Source: Candidatus Pacearchaeota archaeon
GTDB taxonomy: Archaea; Nanoarchaeota; Nanoarchaeia; Pacearchaeales; GW2011-AR1
Direction: 5' to 3'
Length of the DNA: 7,460 bases
Assembly (NCBI GenBank): GCA_002686195.1
Contig: NZAS01000205.1
Span: forward strand, 1 to 7,460
Shown piece by piece: positions 1-4,860 of the stretch. The notes under the pieces are model-generated. The model saw only the letters and a program-made list of their open reading frames with translations. It had not been told where the DNA came from and ran no database searches. The number at the start of each line of letters is the position of its first letter. Position 1 is the stretch's first letter. Both the position numbers and the translations under genes were made by a program.

Positions 1-74
1 AGTCATCATCGTCTGCCGTGTCTACCGCAGAGTCATCATCGTCTGCCGTGTCTACCGCAGAGTCATCATCGTCT
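1..74. repeat. 30-base tandem repeat inside the lipoprotein gene
   Basis: Two identical 30-base units (1-30 and 31-60) are followed by the first 14 bases of a third (61-74). Each unit encodes ten residues, so the reading frame of the minus-strand lipoprotein is kept. Perfect identity between copies suggests recent expansion or slippage. The array continues to the left edge, so total copy number is unknown. Confidence 0.9.
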
Positions 75-211
75 AGAGGCCCTATAGCATCACCTATGAT
101 TCCTACGCTATCCTCTGTGTTATCCTCTTTTTGATTATCATTGTTCTTTGTATTGTCAACGCAACCAATCAGCAGTCCCAACAATATGGGAATTATAATC
201 TTTGTTTTCAT
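1..211 (-). CDS. Repeat-bearing lipoprotein, 3' end cut by window edge
   Basis: Seventy codons are visible, with the C-terminus beyond the left edge. The N-terminus is a lipoprotein signal: Lys at 2 and 4, a hydrophobic stretch at residues 5-15, and a lipobox Leu-Ile-Gly-Cys with the lipidated Cys at residue 17. After cleavage the protein continues as an Asn/Asp/Glu-rich linker (18-46) and then identical ten-residue repeats DDDDSAVDTA from residue 47. The start at 211 is supported by AGAAAGGGG about eight bases upstream. The predicted location is the inner or outer membrane of the host; the acidic repeats may be a flexible or calcium-binding stalk, which is inference. Phage lipoproteins often act in superinfection exclusion, but nothing here proves that. 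Similar DDDDSA repeats are, from memory, seen in secreted proteins of Myxococcota-like bacteria. It is transcribed away from the 143-aa gene. Confidence 0.8.
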   Translation of the reverse strand, partial: MKTKIIIPILLGLLIGCVDNTKNNDNQKEDNTEDSVGIIGDAIGPLDDDDSAVDTADDDDSAVDTADDDD

Positions 212-299
212 TGTTATGCCCCTTTCTTAATTAATGATACTATTATTTAAAAAATAACAATAATAAAATTATTGACTATTAATTTTAAAACAATATACA
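212..299. promoter_or_regulatory. AT-rich divergent intergenic region
   Basis: This 88-base spacer separates the leftward lipoprotein gene from the rightward 143-aa gene and is almost entirely A and T. It must carry at least one leftward start signal. The ribosome site of the lipoprotein lies at its left end. A TTGACT (272-277) and TATACA (294-299) pair sits 16 bases apart on the plus strand but directly abuts the ATG at 300, so it would start transcription inside the gene and is doubtful. Confidence 0.4.
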
Positions 300-731
300 A
301 TGAAGCTCAAACAATCAATAACCGCAAAAGATATCCACAATGCAGCCGATAAGGCTGGAATAGTATGGGATGATGACAATGTGTTTATGTTGATCTCCAA
401 AGAGATAACAAACAAAGAGCATCTTGATGATATGGATTCAAATGAATTAAATGCAATGTTGTTTGAAATTGAGAATAATCCTGCCCCATTTACCAAGCAA
501 GCTCATTTTGTTCCTGGAAAGTTTAAATTAAAAAGCAAAAATGAAAAAGACAAACCAGAGTTTGAACACTTTAGAACAAACCATGATTATACGGGAGAAG
601 GCTATCTCGACAAAGTTGAGCGACGTTTAAAAGCTTTGTCAAAAAATCTTAGAAAGAAAAGACATTCGCAAGAAGCAGATGAGTTAGATAAAATGGTAAA
701 GTCTGTTAGGCCTAAAAAGAAAAAGAAATAA
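300..731 (+). CDS. Hypothetical basic protein, 143 aa, phage type
   Basis: I cannot assign a function. The first 60 residues form a compact-looking domain (residues 8-60, including WDDDNVFMLISKEITNKEHL) whose style, a short helix then 'F-M-x-x-(S/T)-K-x-I-T-x-K-x-H-L', I associate with phage hypothetical proteins. Residues 104-136 form an amphipathic helical pair ending EADELDKMVKSV, and the protein finishes in five lysines, which could contact nucleic acid or be a disordered tail. The helical end resembles the N-terminus of the 301-aa protein encoded at 2430-3335. No Shine-Dalgarno site precedes the ATG, unlike most genes here, and no other good start exists before residue 30. Its stop lies one base from the stop of the convergent membrane operon. 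Confidence 0.75.
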   Translation: MKLKQSITAKDIHNAADKAGIVWDDDNVFMLISKEITNKEHLDDMDSNELNAMLFEIENNPAPFTKQAHFVPGKFKLKSKNEKDKPEFEHFRTNHDYTGEGYLDKVERRLKALSKNLRKKRHSQEADELDKMVKSVRPKKKKK

Positions 732-732
732 T

Positions 733-1326
733 TTATTCAACTGATTTTGACACAAGCCCAGAAGCAGGAAGCTCATAGAAGAACAGGTCTTCATCTGAGT
801 CATAATCTTCTATAGAGCCAATATTCTTTCTTTTTTCTTTATCAAGAAGAGAGTCTAATAATTTATTTGGAGAATTCTCTTTATCATATTCATCTTCAGA
901 CATTCCTATTATTGGAAAGCCAGCCAATAGTCTTTCTTTCATTTTGATACCCATCTCGTGTCGCTCAATAGAGTATGGCAAATGATAAACGCGAGGCTTT
1001 GAATCATCATTATCTTTAAAGAATTCCCAGGTACTTTCTTCTTCTGTTTCTGTTTCGCTTATATCATTAACCCAAAGATAAACACCGCCGTCATCATTCA
1101 AAGAATCATTGGGCTCTTTTACCAAGATCCAATGAACTAAAAATCTATCGGGCAAATCTTGACCTGAAGGCCATCCATACAAATTTTCCAATGACCTTTC
1201 TATGTTTAAAGAGAACATAAGGGTTGCAAAGATGGCAATCATTTTTATAGTCCACTTTCCTTTCGCCCCGATGACAAACCAAAGCAAGACTATGCTTAGA
1301 ATTATATATATAAATGTTACTTCCAT
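733..1326 (-). CDS. Two-helix membrane protein of the ExbBD-like operon, 197 aa
   Basis: This is the last gene of the leftward operon. Two hydrophobic segments (about residues 3-19 and 25-40) are joined by a short basic turn, AKGKWTIK, which would place the turn inside by the positive-inside rule and the rest outside or, equally possible for a hairpin, cytoplasmic. The soluble part contains features that look conserved: YGWPSGQDLP (50-59), EPN (71-73), YLWV (83-86) and PRVYHLPYS (111-119), then an acidic tail. From memory, proteins with this 'YGWP...LP...EPN...YLWV...LPYS' layout occur in phage genomes without a known function. I chose the ATG at 1326, which follows the TAA of the ExbD-like gene by one base and has AAGGA 14 bases upstream; an upstream GTG or in-frame start would force overlap. 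It probably works with the two upstream proteins. Confidence 0.8.
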   Translation of the reverse strand: MEVTFIYIILSIVLLWFVIGAKGKWTIKMIAIFATLMFSLNIERSLENLYGWPSGQDLPDRFLVHWILVKEPNDSLNDDGGVYLWVNDISETETEEESTWEFFKDNDDSKPRVYHLPYSIERHEMGIKMKERLLAGFPIIGMSEDEYDKENSPNKLLDSLLDKEKRKNIGSIEDYDSDEDLFFYELPASGLVSKSVE

Positions 1327-1327
1327 A

Positions 1328-1918
1328 TTACCAAGCATTCCTTGTGAAAGATTTGGGCAACTCATTTATGGAAACCACATCTCCATTTGAATTAAGAATA
1401 AACCTACACACAGTTTCTTCTTGACCAGACTCATTTAATGTTATGGTCTTTGAAACTATTGTACTAAATGGATTTATTTTATCTATAGTTACTAAAACCG
1501 GAACGGGAACTCCCTCCCTCTTAGAATAAGCATGTACATTTACCACGTATTGCCCAGATATAATCCCCCTTATTGTAACCATCTCTCTGTTATCATCATA
1601 CTCCACCATTCCAAGCTCTGTTTGAATTCTGTCATTTGAATTGCCTAAGTCATCTCTGTCTAAGTGCATCAAACCTGCTTCTTGTTTTTTGAAATAAACT
1701 ATATTTCCAAAAGGATCTTCAACATATAAATCAATATCATCATTTATATCCTTTGGCCAACTAGCTGTTATTAGAAACTCAGCTTTAATATCTATTTTTT
1801 TATCATCATTATTTGGACTTATAACTAGCAATGCAATTGCAAATAACGCTACAAAACAAAGTAGTGTATTAAATAGCAAATCTAAAAATGCTAAATTTGA
1901 ATGATAACTTCTTTTCAT
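1328..1918 (-). CDS. ExbD/MotB-like membrane protein with outer beta domain, 196 aa
   Basis: The N-terminus has the layout of the ion-channel partner in ExbBD/TolQR/MotAB/ZorAB complexes: a short basic head, then one membrane helix (residues 10-33) opening with Phe-Leu-Asp, where Asp13 matches the proton-carrying Asp of ExbD and MotB. The rest lies outside the inner membrane. It is not an OmpA-type peptidoglycan-binding domain. Residues 46-131 (SWPKDINDDIDLYVEDPFGN at 53-72, then a Tyr-Phe, a Gly-x-x-His-Leu-Asp-Arg-Asp-Asp-Leu-Gly and a late Gly-x-Tyr-x-Val-x-Val-x-Ala-Tyr) resemble the DUF2135/YfaP-like beta sandwich, in which a Trp, Asp-Leu and Asp-Pro-x-Gly motif recur. The start ATG overlaps the stop of the ExbB-like gene as ATGA; no clear Shine-Dalgarno is present, so translation is likely coupled. 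Family call is mine, from motif and gene order, without a search. Confidence 0.85.
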   Translation of the reverse strand: MKRSYHSNLAFLDLLFNTLLCFVALFAIALLVISPNNDDKKIDIKAEFLITASWPKDINDDIDLYVEDPFGNIVYFKKQEAGLMHLDRDDLGNSNDRIQTELGMVEYDDNREMVTIRGIISGQYVVNVHAYSKREGVPVPVLVTIDKINPFSTIVSKTITLNESGQEETVCRFILNSNGDVVSINELPKSFTRNAW

Positions 1919-2421
1919 TTTATATATTTATCTATAGAATAACTTAAATTGAAACATTGTATTTTTAATAATACGCTGCTTATTAGTCCTGTCAAAGTTG
2001 TATATAAAGCAGCAGACATTCCGGACCCAAGCTCTTTTATAAGATCTTGTATAGTACTTATATTTTCTATATCTAAATTTATAAAGCCTCCCAGCATTGC
2101 TATAAACCCAATAACGGTTCCTATCATGCCTATTGTAAGAGTGAGGTCACTAATAAACCATCCAGCCTCTATTTTATGATCTAATTTCTTTATAGAAACA
2201 GTTGGTATTCTTATCTGATTAATTAACTTATTAAATTGTAAAGTTTGTGCTCCACACCATATAGAAGTTGTGAGCAATAAGAATAAGTTTATAAAACTTA
2301 ATTTTGTAAAATCATTATCCCATACTTGATCCAAAAGATTAAAGGAGTAAGCTTGTGTGAATAATAATAATATTAAAACGAACATAAGCCACCAACGTAA
2401 AAATACTTTATATTTTGTCAT
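1915..2421 (-). CDS. MotA/TolQ/ExbB-like proton-channel protein, 168 aa
   Basis: Four hydrophobic segments are visible (about residues 10-27, 42-60, 90-113 and 134-155). The last two carry the ExbB/TolQ/MotA signature: a glycine-rich helix with TIGMIGTVIGF (95-106), then a loop and LGSGMSAALYTTLTGL (131-146), in which the small and hydroxyl residues line the ion path in the family. ExbB pentamers surround two ExbD subunits and use the proton gradient to drive movement. The protein lacks the long cytoplasmic domain of MotA and the long coiled-coil tail of ZorA, and is shorter than typical ExbB (about 240 aa). The ATG at 2421 starts nine bases after the stop of the upstream gene; a GTG at 2442 is an alternative that would overlap it. 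The partner gene follows by an ATGA overlap. Confidence 0.88.
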   Translation of the reverse strand: MTKYKVFLRWWLMFVLILLLFTQAYSFNLLDQVWDNDFTKLSFINLFLLLTTSIWCGAQTLQFNKLINQIRIPTVSIKKLDHKIEAGWFISDLTLTIGMIGTVIGFIAMLGGFINLDIENISTIQDLIKELGSGMSAALYTTLTGLISSVLLKIQCFNLSYSIDKYIK

Positions 2422-2429
2422 GACTATAT

Positions 2430-3335
2430 TTAAAACTCCCACTTTCGTCTTTTAAAATGATCAGGATTAAGTTTTATAAAATCATCTTCAAGCAATTCAT
2501 TTATAGATAATACTTTATAGCTTAGCTTTGTGCCAGATGTAGGTATAGCAAACCTAGCGGTTTCTCCTACTGCATCGACAACAATCGCATCACTAAGCTC
2601 ATCTTTTAGTTTTATAGTTACAGTTGTCGCCGTATCTTTTAAGTTATCTAATACAGCCATAATCTTCCATCTATTTTGAATCCTATCACTATTGCTCTCA
2701 TAAGCCCTTCTTGCAGACTCTCTCTGTCTGGCGTATTCTTTATGCTGCTTAATCCACGCATCTCTTATCTCTTCATCCCTTGGGGTCTGTGTGCCTGATC
2801 TCCACCTTTCTTCTCTTTCCCTTGCTAGATTCTCGGCCCATGCTGCTTGCCTTCTCTCACGCTCTGCATATGCCTCCCACTCTGGATCTCCCGGCCTTGG
2901 AGGGCCGGTATCATAATCCCCATATTGATCTACAAAATCAGGGTGAGGAAAGCCTTGGTTATTATTTGATCGATCAGAAACAGGGCTTGACAGCCTTCTT
3001 AAGATGCTTGTTTCCTCGCCGGTCAATACTCCTCCAAGAAAGTCCTCTGAGTCAAATGTTTCTTGCTCTTTTTTTCCAAGAATCATTCTAGCCAACTCTT
3101 TGTATCCAAACTCTGGTTTGTTTATATCATTTAATAATTTATAAAGATTTTTAGCAGCTACAAGTCTTTCGTTTTTATTATTGTTTTTATTAGGATTTGC
3201 CATATTAAAAAGCTGCTCTGCTCTTTCCGTTGTTTTGTATGCAACTTTTTTAAATACAGAATATAAATAATTAGATTCTTTTACAAGACCCCTATCTGTA
3301 AGTTCATTTATTATATAAATCAAATCTTTTGTCAT
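2430..3335 (-). CDS. Hypothetical charged protein heading the membrane operon, 301 aa
   Basis: I recognise no family. The N-terminus (residues 4-32) is a helical motif, ELTDRGLVKESNYLYSVFKK at 11-30, similar to the end of the 143-aa protein. An Asn/Lys-rich linker follows (about 47-56), then a small helical domain (57-90). Residues 121-153 are rich in Pro, Gly, Asp and Asn and look disordered; 152-223 are extremely rich in Arg, Glu and Ala with regularly spaced Trp/Tyr, which suggests a long helix or coiled coil. The last 75 residues look like a mixed alpha/beta domain (VTIKLKDELSDAIVVDAVGE at 239-258). GGAG in the upstream region suits ATG 3335 (six bases) better than ATG 3338 or TTG 3341. 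It shares the operon with the ExbB/ExbD-like pair, so it may be a cytoplasmic or virion partner; that is inference. Confidence 0.8.
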   Translation of the reverse strand: MTKDLIYIINELTDRGLVKESNYLYSVFKKVAYKTTERAEQLFNMANPNKNNNKNERLVAAKNLYKLLNDINKPEFGYKELARMILGKKEQETFDSEDFLGGVLTGEETSILRRLSSPVSDRSNNNQGFPHPDFVDQYGDYDTGPPRPGDPEWEAYAERERRQAAWAENLAREREERWRSGTQTPRDEEIRDAWIKQHKEYARQRESARRAYESNSDRIQNRWKIMAVLDNLKDTATTVTIKLKDELSDAIVVDAVGETARFAIPTSGTKLSYKVLSINELLEDDFIKLNPDHFKRRKWEF

Positions 3336-3437
3336 CATCAACTCCAGGTAATATCTACTTTTTATTCATTAAATTAGTATAAACTATTCTCCACATTTGC
3401 AGATATGATCTTGGCATATAATTTTTTAAATTCGGTT

Positions 3438-3466
3438 TTGGCATCGACTACTCCAAAATGTAGAAT
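3438..3466 (+). promoter_or_regulatory. Sigma70-type promoter of the rightward cluster
   Basis: TTGGCA (3438-3443) and TAGAAT (3461-3466) each match the bacterial housekeeping consensus at five of six positions, with the ideal 17-base spacer. Transcription would begin near 3473, giving a short leader that already contains the AAGGGAG ribosome site of the gene at 3490. The region also drives the leftward operon; a TATACT-like -10 on the minus strand (3381-3376) has no good -35. Confidence 0.65.
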
Positions 3467-3489
3467 AATATCTTGAAGGGAGAAAAGAA

Positions 3490-3714
3490 ATGAGTTTGTT
3501 CTTACGAGTCAAAGCAAGGTCTAGACTGCTTGGCAGCAAAGAGTCTGATGAAATCCTTATTGCGGTTGATCAAATTCGCAAGATTGAAACATCTGGTGGT
3601 GAATCAGGTTGTGTTATAACGCACGGCACCCCTCCAGAGACAACCGTTTCTGAAACTGATGCTGATGTGCTGATTGCGGCCAGTGTCATTGACCTACGGA
3701 ATAGAGCAAGATAA
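3490..3714 (+). CDS. Hypothetical small protein, 74 aa
   Basis: The protein has the pattern of a small all-beta phage protein: a short basic start, then EILIAVDQIRKIETSGG (20-36), CVITHGT (41-47) and TTVSETDADVLIAA (51-64). The 'ILI-x-V-D-x-I' strand followed by a Gly-rich turn and a final helix is similar to small FlbD-like proteins ('V-N-x-D-x-I'), but I would not transfer a function on that basis. AAGGGAG lies seven bases before the ATG and a strong promoter precedes it. It is the first gene of the rightward cluster and is followed 42 bases later by a tRNA gene, so transcript processing by RNase P is likely. Confidence 0.8.
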   Translation: MSLFLRVKARSRLLGSKESDEILIAVDQIRKIETSGGESGCVITHGTPPETTVSETDADVLIAASVIDLRNRAR

Positions 3715-3756
3715 TAGTTGCCATTGTCTATTGTGCGTATAAACATAATAGAATAT

Positions 3757-3834
3757 CGGCTCCTAGCTCAATCAGGTTAGAGCATCGCTCTCATAAAGCG
3801 CAGGTTCTGGGTTCAAATCCCAGGGAGCCGACCA
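3757..3834 (+). tRNA. tRNA with CAT anticodon (Met or Ile2)
   Basis: A complete cloverleaf is visible: acceptor CGGCTCC pairs fully with GGAGCCG, D arm GCTC/GAGC, anticodon loop CTCATAA, T arm CTGGG/CCCAG, discriminator A and encoded CCA. The first anticodon-stem pair (27-43) is a T-C mismatch. CAT can mean elongator Met, or Ile when C34 becomes lysidine, which reads ATA; ATA is common in the genes here. Of the acceptor pairs TilS prefers, C4-G69 is present but position 5 is U-A, so sequence alone leaves the identity open. The C1-G72 pair argues against an initiator. Confidence 0.92.
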
Positions 3835-3842
3835 TTTATAGA

Positions 3843-3869
3843 TTCAAGTATTGTCGCTCAATATTTGAA
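3843..3869 (+). other. Stem-loop between tRNA and tiny ORF
   Basis: TTCAAGTATTG (3843-3853) pairs with CAATATTTGAA (3859-3869) over 11 positions, one of them G-T, around a five-base loop TCGCT. No T tract follows, so it is not an ordinary terminator. It sits eight bases after the CCA of the tRNA and just before a strong ribosome site at 3874-3883, so a processing or translation-control role is possible. Confidence 0.55.
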
Positions 3870-3884
3870 ATTAGAAGGAGAGGA

Positions 3885-3965
3885 ATGTTGGTGTTGCCTT
3901 ATTTTTTGTTTTGGTTGGACAATAATAAGGCGGGCGGGTATCAACACAGAGTAGTCTACATCTAA
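3885..3965 (+). CDS. Possible 26-aa peptide with very strong ribosome site
   Basis: AAGGAGAGGA immediately precedes an ATG that opens a 26-codon frame ending in TAA. The N-terminal half (MLVLPYFLFWL) is strongly hydrophobic and could insert in a membrane; the rest is polar and basic. The Shine-Dalgarno is the best in the window, although its AGGAG core is only four bases from the ATG. The same DNA contains an inverted repeat, GCCTTATT (3896-3903) with AATAAGGC (3924-3931), so it may instead be a structured leader of the next gene, which begins 14 bases on. Confidence 0.4.
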   Translation: MLVLPYFLFWLDNNKAGGYQHRVVYI

Positions 3966-3979
3966 CAATAGGAAGAAAA

Positions 3980-4171
3980 ATGGGAAGCAAGGTTCAAAGA
4001 CAAAATCAACATATGCGGCGTATTAGCAGAAAGATTCGTCAATTTACAAAGAAGGGCAAGTCTATCGCAGGTCTTGAGAAAGAGCTGTCTTATATGTTGG
4101 AAGAAGAACGTCCTGCCTTCAAAACAGGTCGAGAAGTAGATCCAAGGTTAAAGAGGTTTGTCCGAAACTAA
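3980..4171 (+). CDS. Hypothetical basic protein, 63 aa
   Basis: The protein is small and strongly basic, with Arg, Lys and Gln concentrated in residues 4-27 (RRISRKIRQFTKKGK at 13-27), then an acidic amphipathic helix LEKELSYMLEEERP (32-45) and a basic end. This pattern could bind RNA or DNA, but no known motif identifies it. ATAGGAAG lies about five bases before the ATG. It lies between two tRNA genes and its stop is only seven bases from the start of tRNA-Asn. Confidence 0.75.
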   Translation: MGSKVQRQNQHMRRISRKIRQFTKKGKSIAGLEKELSYMLEEERPAFKTGREVDPRLKRFVRN

Positions 4172-4178
4172 CCACCAT

Positions 4179-4254
4179 TCCCCGATAGCTCAGTTGGTAG
4201 AGCAGGTGGCTGTTAACCACCTTGTCGTAGGTTCAAGTCCTGCTCGGGGAGCCA
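4179..4254 (+). tRNA. tRNA-Asn (GTT)
   Basis: A standard 76-base tRNA: acceptor TCCCCGA pairs with TCGGGGA, D arm GCTC/GAGC, a perfect anticodon stem GGTGG/CCACC with loop CTGTTAA, T arm GCAGG-type pairing (GTAGG/CCTGC with one G-T), discriminator G and encoded CCA. The G discriminator and U1-A72 pair match bacterial tRNA-Asn. It decodes AAC and AAT. Confidence 0.95.
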
Positions 4255-4272
4255 TATTGTAATAAAGGTTTT

Positions 4273-4315
4273 ATCTATATCTTGATATCAATATTAAGAT
4301 ATAGATTTTTATTTT
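4273..4315 (+). terminator. Rho-independent terminator with long AT-rich stem
   Basis: ATCTATATCTTGATA (4273-4287) pairs with TATTAAGATATAGAT (4292-4306) across 15 positions, one of them G-T, around the loop TCAA. TTTTATTTT follows directly. It would end transcripts leaving tRNA-Asn. The stem is nearly free of G-C pairs, so it may be leaky, which fits the absence of a clear promoter before the next genes. Confidence 0.7.
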
Positions 4316-4334
4316 CTGTTAAATGGAGTATATA

Positions 4335-4436
4335 ATGATTTTTTGGACACTTATAATTATTGCCATATATATGGCCTTCTTTAAAAGAATTGCTAAAGCA
4401 ACTCTGCGAGATATGTTTAGGATTTGTTATGCCTAA
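4335..4436 (+). CDS. Small membrane peptide, 33 aa
   Basis: A 33-codon frame begins at an ATG with ATGGAG six bases upstream. Residues 2-16 (IFWTLIIIAIYMAFF) form one membrane helix, followed by a basic tail (KRIAKATLRDMFRICYA), so the tail should stay in the cytoplasm. Its last eight bases overlap the start of the 117-aa gene in another frame, which suggests translational coupling. Single-helix peptides of this kind are common in phages and are often missed by gene callers. I know of no family for it. Confidence 0.6.
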   Translation: MIFWTLIIIAIYMAFFKRIAKATLRDMFRICYA

Positions 4437-4782
4437 GATTTCTAGAATAAACAAAAAAGATATAGATGTAAATGGCACATGTTATATGGGAAGTATATCT
4501 GCTTCATATTCCATGCTAGTTGAAAAGTTTGGTCATCCAAACACAGGTTGGGATCCGCTGACTGACGTAGAGTGGCATATTGAATTTGAAGATGGAAGCG
4601 TAGCGACTATATATAACTGGAAAGATGGTTTTAATTATTGCGGAGAAGATGGGAGTCCAGTAGAAGATATAAAGCATTGGCATATCGGAGGGCACAGTCC
4701 GGCCATAGAGTCTTGGATAAATGATTATGTTTTAAATGCTTGGCCAGTGTTTGATGAAGTAAGACAAGAAGCGCAATATTAG
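4429..4782 (+). CDS. Conserved phage-type hypothetical protein, 117 aa
   Basis: The central motif VEWHIEFEDGSVATIYNWKD (47-66), then NYCGEDG (69-75), a Val-Glu-Asp-Ile and HWHIGG (83-88), belongs to a small family that I remember as widespread in phage and virome genomes; its function is unknown. Residues 23-42 (ISASYSMLVEKFGHPNTGWD) form the usual helix and 'L-x-x-x-F-G-x-P' entry to that fold. I start it at ATG 4429, where TAGGA stands six bases upstream and family homology begins; an in-frame ATG at 4360 would add 23 residues that overlap the membrane peptide and has no ribosome site. The stop is two bases from tRNA-Thr. Confidence 0.85.
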   Translation: MPKISRINKKDIDVNGTCYMGSISASYSMLVEKFGHPNTGWDPLTDVEWHIEFEDGSVATIYNWKDGFNYCGEDGSPVEDIKHWHIGGHSPAIESWINDYVLNAWPVFDEVRQEAQY

Positions 4783-4784
4783 CT

Positions 4785-4860
4785 GCCACCTTAGCTCAGT
4801 TGGTAGAGCAGTTGCTTTGTAAGCATCAGGTCGTCAGTTCGAGTCTGACAGGTGGCTCCA
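4785..4860 (+). tRNA. tRNA-Thr (TGT)
   Basis: A 76-base cloverleaf: acceptor GCCACCT with AGGTGGC, D arm GCTC/GAGC, anticodon loop TTTGTAA, T arm GTCAG/CTGAC, discriminator T and encoded CCA. The second pair of the anticodon stem (28-42) is a T-T mismatch. The anticodon TGT reads ACA and, by wobble, ACG. It lies immediately after the 117-aa gene, so it is probably cut out of a shared transcript. Confidence 0.95.

Noticed and set aside
1..74. CRISPR-like 30-base direct repeat
   Set aside because: The copies are directly adjacent with no spacers and encode in-frame repeats of a lipoprotein.
272..299. Promoter TTGACT/TATACA for the 143-aa gene
   Set aside because: The -10 element touches the start codon, so the transcript would begin within the gene; the match is likely due to AT-rich sequence.
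2891..2908. GC hairpin CCGGCC/GGCCGG as a terminator
   Set aside because: It is inside the 301-aa gene where it encodes a Pro/Gly-rich stretch, and no T tract follows on either strand.
2780..3091. Plus-strand open frame of 103 codons
   Set aside because: It is opposite the 301-aa gene, has no ribosome site, and its length follows from the GC-richer charged region on the other strand.
733..3335. Complete Zorya defence system
   Set aside because: Only a MotA/ExbB and MotB/ExbD-like pair is present. There is no helicase-type ZorD, no ZorC or ZorE, the channel protein lacks a long tail, and the partner has no OmpA domain.
3738..3745. T4-type late promoter TATAAACA before tRNA-Met
   Set aside because: It differs from TATAAATA, the region is AT-rich, and no other copy supports such a promoter class here.
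4360..4428. Upstream ATG extension of the 117-aa gene
   Set aside because: There is no ribosome site at 4360, the added residues overlap the better supported membrane peptide, and the ATG at 4429 has TAGGA at good spacing.
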